NCBI GenBank assembly: GCA_021774995.1
Contig: JAJFIM010000134.1
Span: 1-10,505, forward strand
DNA from: Alphaproteobacteria bacterium
Lineage (GTDB): Bacteria; Pseudomonadota; Alphaproteobacteria; SMXP01
Direction: 5' to 3'
DNA: 10,505 nucleotides
Shown: positions 6,528 through 10,505 of the stretch, in pieces
Position numbering within the stretch: the stretch's first letter is position 1
How the letters are laid out: each line of letters opens with the position of its first letter
Notes under the pieces: model-generated
What the model saw: only the letters and a program-made list of their open reading frames with translations
Databases searched by the model: none
Told to the model about the DNA's origin: nothing
Position numbers and translations under genes: made by a program

Positions 6528-6580
6528 GTCACCCCGCCGCGTGGATCCGCGTTTCCCGGATTTAATCCAGGACCCAGGGC
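6528..6580. repeat. Probable degenerate copy of a palindromic intergenic repeat
   Basis: The stretch begins GTCACCCCGCCGCGTGGATC and ends near AATCCAGGAC. It shows the GTCA-CCCC start and GGATCC/ATCCAG words typical of alphaproteobacterial intergenic palindromes. GGAT-TTA-ATCC (6558-6568) is a small perfect dyad inside it. It lies 36 bases before the better preserved unit at 6616-6720, so it may be a decayed neighbour copy. Boundaries are approximate. Confidence 0.4.
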
Positions 6581-6615
6581 CATCAAGCAACGCCATAATC
6601 ATACGAGCCCTCATA

Positions 6616-6720
6616 GTCATTCCCACGAAAGTTGGAATCCACGGCGGCTCGGTAGAGAATCATTTTCTAGACGCCTTGATCAGGCGTGCGCTGGACCCCG
6701 CGGTTAATCTGCGGGGTGAC
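6616..6720. repeat. Palindromic intergenic repeat element (MITE/REP-like)
   Basis: The element starts GTCATTCCCACGAAAGTTGG and ends GCGGGGTGAC, so its ends are short inverted repeats (GTCA/TGAC). It holds three hairpins in a row: TTCCCAC-GAAA-GTTGGAA (6620-6637, one mismatch), ACGCCT-TGATC-AGGCGT (6671-6687, perfect) and ACCCCGC/GCGGGGT (6695-6717). The first arm translates as VIPTKVGIH in one frame, close to the VIPAKAGIQ peptide that marks a widespread family of bacterial intergenic repeats. It lies between two leftward genes, and its transcript would fold strongly, so it may act as an RNA stabiliser or terminator for the TPR gene. It has no coding capacity of its own. Confidence 0.65.
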
Positions 6721-6762
6721 AAACCAGAGGGGCGGGGATGAGACGGCTCCTTTTTGGACGAC

Positions 6763-8127
6763 CTACTCAAGCACGCAGCTTGCTTGGGACATCCATTGTG
6801 TGAGTTTATCGGCCATGGCTTGGGTGAGGGCTTGGTAGAGTGCGCGGCTGCGCCGCCAGGAATCGCATGTTGCGCCGTGATCTTCTTGCGCATTGTAGAT
6901 CTTTCCCAGATTGAGATGTTGCGCGGCCATGCCCTCCCGGTCGTCGATCTGTTGATACAGCGCGAGAGATTTGCGGAAAAAGATTTCAGCCTTCTCGACT
7001 TTGTCCGTATTGGTGTAAAGTGTCCCGAGCGCGCTGAATTGCGCGGCCATGCCCTGAGTGTTTCCGGTTGCCTCAAAGAGGCTCAGCGCCGCGCGGTAAT
7101 GGTCTTCGGCTTTTTTCGGCGCGCCGCGCGCTTTTTCCACATTGCCCAGCGCGTGATATTGCCGGGCCAGCCCGTCATCGTTATTCAAGTCGTCAAACAG
7201 ATGCATTGCTTGATGTAGGTAGTTTTCCGCTTCGCCGTCATTGCCTTGCTCGTGCGCCAATACGCCAAGAGAACTATACGCGTTGGCCATGCCAAAGGCG
7301 TAATCGCTTTTCTGATACAGATCGAGGGTTCTCAAAAAGTAATCGCGCGCGCTGTCCCAATCGCTTTCTTCAAGGGCCAGAGCGCCAAGATTCTCCAGAG
7401 AGGAGACGTTGATGTCGTCGTCGCCAATCTCGGTGGCGAGGGCCAGGGATTTCTCCAAATAATTTTTCGCCACACTATGGTAAGCGAGTTTCATATAGAA
7501 CAGGCCAAGATGATTGTTCGCGATGGCAATGTTCTTCTTATCGCTCGCGCGGATGCTTAAAGCCAACATTTGTTTATAGGCGTTTTCGGCGTCAGGCTTA
7601 TTACCGGTATGATCGAATAGGTGGCCCAACACATTCCAGCCTTCCGGATTTTCCGGGTCCAGATCAATGGCTTTTTGATAAGCGTTCAGCGCTTTGTCTG
7701 TGTCATTTAAAAATGCAACGGCGCCCAGATCGCGGTGTGTGCGGGCCGCCTGCTTTTGCGTAAGGGGGTCGGCCTCGCGTGAAAGAGCCAGGGTTTCCAA
7801 AGCCATGAGGGCAGCGCTCAGATTTCCCCGATCAAAATCTTTTATGGCGTCTTTTCGGCCAAGATCCGAAAGAGTGGTCAACGCCGCGATGAGTTTGCTG
7901 CGCTCAGGCGCGGGTTTGTCTTGAGTTATATTAGCGGCAATGCGCTTGTCGGCAATACGGGCTATTTCAGTGTGCGACAGGGGAGCGGAGGTGATCAGCA
8001 GAAAAACGCCTAAAGCCAGAACCACTCCCGCGCCTATGAGGATCGCGATCACGCGCCCGCCCGGCGCCGCGCCGCTTATCCAGGACCACATTGCGGAAGG
8101 GGTGGTATTCCAGCGGCCAGGCATCAT
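6763..8127 (-). CDS. Membrane-anchored TPR-repeat protein
   Basis: The protein has 454 residues. Two consecutive ATG codons (8127 and 8124) follow AAGGGA; the second is better spaced at 7 bases, so the true start may be one codon later. A single hydrophobic helix at about residues 25-47, preceded by Arg residues, anchors it with the bulk probably in the periplasm. After a helical linker, TPR units start around 125 (KALNAYQKAIDLDPENPEGW is typical). From about 200 to 430 they follow a 40-residue spacing like the kinesin-light-chain type, each with a LG.L / A..YF..AL pattern. TPR arrays are protein-binding scaffolds with no enzymatic role; the partner is unknown. The gene starts 16 bases after the acs stop, so it is almost certainly co-transcribed with acs. 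One Cys lies near each end of the last repeat and C terminus. Confidence 0.9.
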   Translation of the reverse strand: MMPGRWNTTPSAMWSWISGAAPGGRVIAILIGAGVVLALGVFLLITSAPLSHTEIARIADKRIAANITQDKPAPERSKLIAALTTLSDLGRKDAIKDFDRGNLSAALMALETLALSREADPLTQKQAARTHRDLGAVAFLNDTDKALNAYQKAIDLDPENPEGWNVLGHLFDHTGNKPDAENAYKQMLALSIRASDKKNIAIANNHLGLFYMKLAYHSVAKNYLEKSLALATEIGDDDINVSSLENLGALALEESDWDSARDYFLRTLDLYQKSDYAFGMANAYSSLGVLAHEQGNDGEAENYLHQAMHLFDDLNNDDGLARQYHALGNVEKARGAPKKAEDHYRAALSLFEATGNTQGMAAQFSALGTLYTNTDKVEKAEIFFRKSLALYQQIDDREGMAAQHLNLGKIYNAQEDHGATCDSWRRSRALYQALTQAMADKLTQWMSQASCVLE

Positions 8128-8143
8128 GAAATCCCTTTTCTTT

Positions 8144-10090
8144 TCATTCTTTCCGGTTTTGTCTATTTTCTATGAGGTCATCGACGACGCCCGGATCGGC
8201 CAGCGTTGAGGTGTCGCCTAAATTACCAAAATCATCCTCGGCGATTTTACGTAAAATCCGGCGCATGATTTTGCCCGAGCGGGTTTTGGGCAGGCCCGGC
8301 GCCCATTGAATGAGATCGGGCGCAGCGATGGGGCCGATGTCTTTGCGCACCCATTGCACGAGCTCTTTGCGTAATTCTTCCCTTGGCGCCTCACCGGCTT
8401 TCAGGGTCACATAAGCGTAAATGCCTTGGCCTTTGATGTCGTGCGGATAGCCGACAACGGCGGCTTCGGACACGGCGCTGTGTTCAACGAGCGATGATTC
8501 CACTTCCGCCGTGCCCATGCGGTGGCCTGACACATTGATGACGTCATCTACCCGGCCGGTGATCCAGTAATAGCCGTCGGCATCCCGGCGGCACCCGTCG
8601 CCGGTATAAAACTTGCCGGGGTAAGCGGTAAAATACGTGTCGATAAACCGTTGCCGGTCGCCAAAGACGCCGCGCATTTGCCCCGGCCATGATGAGGCGA
8701 TCACAAGGTTGCCTGACGCTTCGCCTTCCAGCACAGCGCCCTCGGAATCCAGCAATTGGGGCTGCACGCCAAAGAAGGGCCGCGTTGCCGAGCCGGGTTT
8801 CAGCTTCGTGGCGCCGGGCAAGGGAGTGATCATAATACCGCCTGTTTCCGTTTGCCACCAGGTGTCGACGATCGGGCATTTCTTGCCGCCCACCACATCG
8901 TAATACCAAAGCCAGGCCTCCGGGTTGATGGGCTCGCCCACGCTGCCCAGTAACCTTAAAGACGACCGGTCGGTTTTGGTGACGGGCCCGTCTCCGTCGC
9001 GCATCAAAGCGCGGATGGCGGTGGGGGCGGTGTAAAAAATATTCACTTTGTGTTTGTCCACCACTTCCCAAAAGCGCGAGACGGTGGGGTAATTGGGCAC
9101 GCCTTCAAACATCAGCGTGGTGGCGCCGTTGGCCAGAGGGCCGTAGAGTATATAAGAATGCCCGGTCACCCAGCCGACATCCGCCGTGCACCAATAAATA
9201 TCGCCGTCATGATAATCGAAAACATATTTATGGGTGAGGGCGGCATAGACCATATAGCCGCCCGTGGTGTGCAGCACGCCTTTGGGCTTTCCGGTGGAGC
9301 CTGACGTGTACAGAATAAAAAGCGGATCTTCCGCGTTCATTTCTTCCGGCGGACAATCGGAAGAGGCTTTCGCCATTTCTTCTTCCCACCAAACGTCCCG
9401 TCCCGGCTCCATGTGAACGGCGCTCCCGGTGCGCTTGGCCACGATCACTTTTTTAACGTGTCCACACTTCGCGACGGCGGCGTCGGTATTGGCTTTGAGG
9501 GGGATGGTTTTGCCGCCGCGCAGGCCTTCATCCGCCGTGATCACAAAATCGGATTTGCAGTCATTGATGCGTCCCGCCAGGGCGTCAGGCGAAAACCCGC
9601 CAAAGACCACCGAGTGCACTGCGCCAATCCGGGCGCACGCCAAGATGGCGTAAGCCGCCTCCGGGATCATCGGCATGTAAATCGTTACTCTGTCACCCTT
9701 TTTAACGCCTTGATTTTTCAGCACATTACCGAACTTCGCGACCTGCTCATAAAGCGCGTTATAGGTGATGTGCGCGTCGTCCGCCGGGTCGTCGCCTTCC
9801 CAGATGATGGCGGTTTGACGCCCTCGCGCCTCCAAATGCCGGTCAATGCAATTGGCGCAGGCGTTCAAATAGCCGTCCTCGAACCATTTGATGCTGATCT
9901 CACCGGGGCCGAAATTCGTATTCTTGACCTTGCTAAAAGGTTTGATCCAGTCGAGGCATGCGGCTTGCGCGCCCCAAAACGCATCCGGGTCGTTCACGCT
10001 AGCGTCATACATTTTGAGATAGGCGGCGTTATCGGCGTGCGCGCGGGCGGCCCAGGCGTCGCTTACCGGAAAAATATGGTTGTCTGTCAT
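8144..10090 (-). CDS. acs: Acetyl-CoA synthetase (AMP-forming)
   Basis: This enzyme makes acetyl-CoA from acetate, ATP and CoA through an acetyl-AMP intermediate in the cytosol, allowing growth on or scavenging of acetate. I choose ATG 10090, giving 648 residues, the normal family size; upstream in-frame starts (ATG 10138, TTG 10165) add a tail unlike Acs, although the ribosome site at 10090 is weak. Visible motifs are the P-loop YTSGSTGKPKGV (261-272), DTWWQTETGG in the acetate and AMP pocket, YTGDG, the hinge and core ITGRVDDVINVSGHRMGTAEVE, and the catalytic Lys607 in PKTRSGKIMRRILRKIA. That lysine is the one inactivated by acetylation in Salmonella Acs; similar control is possible here, but no acetyltransferase or deacetylase gene is in view. 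A Rieske gene lies upstream and a TPR gene downstream on the same strand. Confidence 0.97.
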   Translation of the reverse strand: MTDNHIFPVSDAWAARAHADNAAYLKMYDASVNDPDAFWGAQAACLDWIKPFSKVKNTNFGPGEISIKWFEDGYLNACANCIDRHLEARGRQTAIIWEGDDPADDAHITYNALYEQVAKFGNVLKNQGVKKGDRVTIYMPMIPEAAYAILACARIGAVHSVVFGGFSPDALAGRINDCKSDFVITADEGLRGGKTIPLKANTDAAVAKCGHVKKVIVAKRTGSAVHMEPGRDVWWEEEMAKASSDCPPEEMNAEDPLFILYTSGSTGKPKGVLHTTGGYMVYAALTHKYVFDYHDGDIYWCTADVGWVTGHSYILYGPLANGATTLMFEGVPNYPTVSRFWEVVDKHKVNIFYTAPTAIRALMRDGDGPVTKTDRSSLRLLGSVGEPINPEAWLWYYDVVGGKKCPIVDTWWQTETGGIMITPLPGATKLKPGSATRPFFGVQPQLLDSEGAVLEGEASGNLVIASSWPGQMRGVFGDRQRFIDTYFTAYPGKFYTGDGCRRDADGYYWITGRVDDVINVSGHRMGTAEVESSLVEHSAVSEAAVVGYPHDIKGQGIYAYVTLKAGEAPREELRKELVQWVRKDIGPIAAPDLIQWAPGLPKTRSGKIMRRILRKIAEDDFGNLGDTSTLADPGVVDDLIENRQNRKE

Positions 10091-10216
10091 GAAGGCGAGA
10101 ATCTCTTGAAATTGCGCAAGGTTACGGATGGCGGGCATTATGGGCGAGGCGCGGGCGCGGGACAAGGCGGATCTCGCACGGTCCTCTTTTCCGGTTGGCG
10201 ATAAAAAGGCGGGATT

Positions 10217-10505
10217 TCACGCCACCAGAACGGCGCCGTTGGTGATTGTAACGTCAATCGGCGCGAGATTGCGGCCTTTGCAGGGGCCATGGACGCACAG
10301 GCCGTCCAAAATCTGGAATTGCGCGCCGTGGGTGGCGCACAGGATGCGCTTTTTGTCGGCGGTGAGAAAACGATCGGGCAAAAATTCCAGCGGCGTTCCC
10401 ATGTGAGGACAGGCGTTGACATAGCCGCGGATCTCAGGCCCGGCGCGCACGAGAAACATGTCGAAGCGATGCGCGTCTTCGCCAAACACAAAACCCTTGG
10501 CGCCC
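10217..10505 (-). CDS. Rieske [2Fe-2S] ferredoxin-like protein, 5' end outside window
   Basis: The reading frame enters from the window edge as GAKGFVFGEDAHRFDMFLVR, and such small Rieske proteins usually start about 15-20 residues earlier. A GTG at 10489 could also initiate, but the frame before it still reads like Rieske sequence. Cluster ligands are present: CPH in NACPHMGTPLEF, then CATH in ILCATHGAQF, giving the Cys-X-His and Cys-X2-His pairs. A later VHGPCKGR matches the proline-loop region. It lacks a transmembrane helix in the visible part and a catalytic oxygenase domain, so it is a soluble single-domain electron carrier. Its partner is unknown. It ends 126 bases before the acs start on the same strand and may be co-transcribed with it. 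Confidence 0.9.
   Translation of the reverse strand, partial: GAKGFVFGEDAHRFDMFLVRAGPEIRGYVNACPHMGTPLEFLPDRFLTADKKRILCATHGAQFQILDGLCVHGPCKGRNLAPIDVTITNGAVLVA

Noticed and set aside
6541..6741. A 66-codon + strand open frame in the gap before the TPR gene end
   Set aside because: It translates the palindromic repeat (VIPTKVGIH) and is not a gene.
9413..10204. A 263-codon + strand open frame opposite acs
   Set aside because: It lies wholly antisense to the conserved acs gene, has no recognisable motif, and is explained by the codon bias of acs.
1..10505. CRISPR array, tRNA, rRNA or transposase genes
   Set aside because: No regularly spaced repeats, tRNA-like folds, rRNA sequence or transposase motifs were recognised on either strand.

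Overview
The window looks like chromosomal DNA from an alphaproteobacterium. The protein styles (PAS-HisKA sensor kinase, CueR/HmrR-type MerR start, PyrF, Acs), the moderately GC-rich sequence and an intergenic GTCAT-TCCC / GGGG-TGAC palindromic repeat all fit this. I cannot name the order or genus. There are no rRNA or tRNA genes, no CRISPR array and no insertion sequence. No single large new system stands out; the interest lies in several small oddities.

Left part (1-3105): the 5' end of a MerR-family regulator runs leftward off the window, with a CueR-like operator just upstream. A membrane-bound orphan sensor histidine kinase runs rightward. It is followed by a two-gene rightward cassette: a small ParA-type ATPase overlapping a gene for a ribbon-helix-helix-like protein. 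This layout resembles plasmid-type ParA/RHH partition pairs and the VirC1/VirC2 pair.

Middle part (3152-6457, all leftward): in transcription order, a short-chain dehydrogenase followed by pyrF (20 bases apart, probably one operon); then a Tat/lipoprotein-signal alpha/beta hydrolase related to haloalkane dehalogenases, which keeps the nucleophile Asp but appears to lack the usual catalytic acid and histidine; then a small J-domain protein with an uncharacterised N-terminal half. The J-domain gene faces the ParA/RHH cassette tail to tail.

A gene-free stretch of about 300 bases (6458-6762) holds two copies or fragments of a palindromic intergenic repeat.

Right part (6763-10505, all leftward): a Rieske [2Fe-2S] protein cut by the window edge, then acetyl-CoA synthetase, then a membrane-anchored TPR protein starting 16 bases after acs. 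These probably form one operon. The functional link is open: acetate activation is clear, while the Rieske and TPR proteins could be partners or merely co-transcribed.
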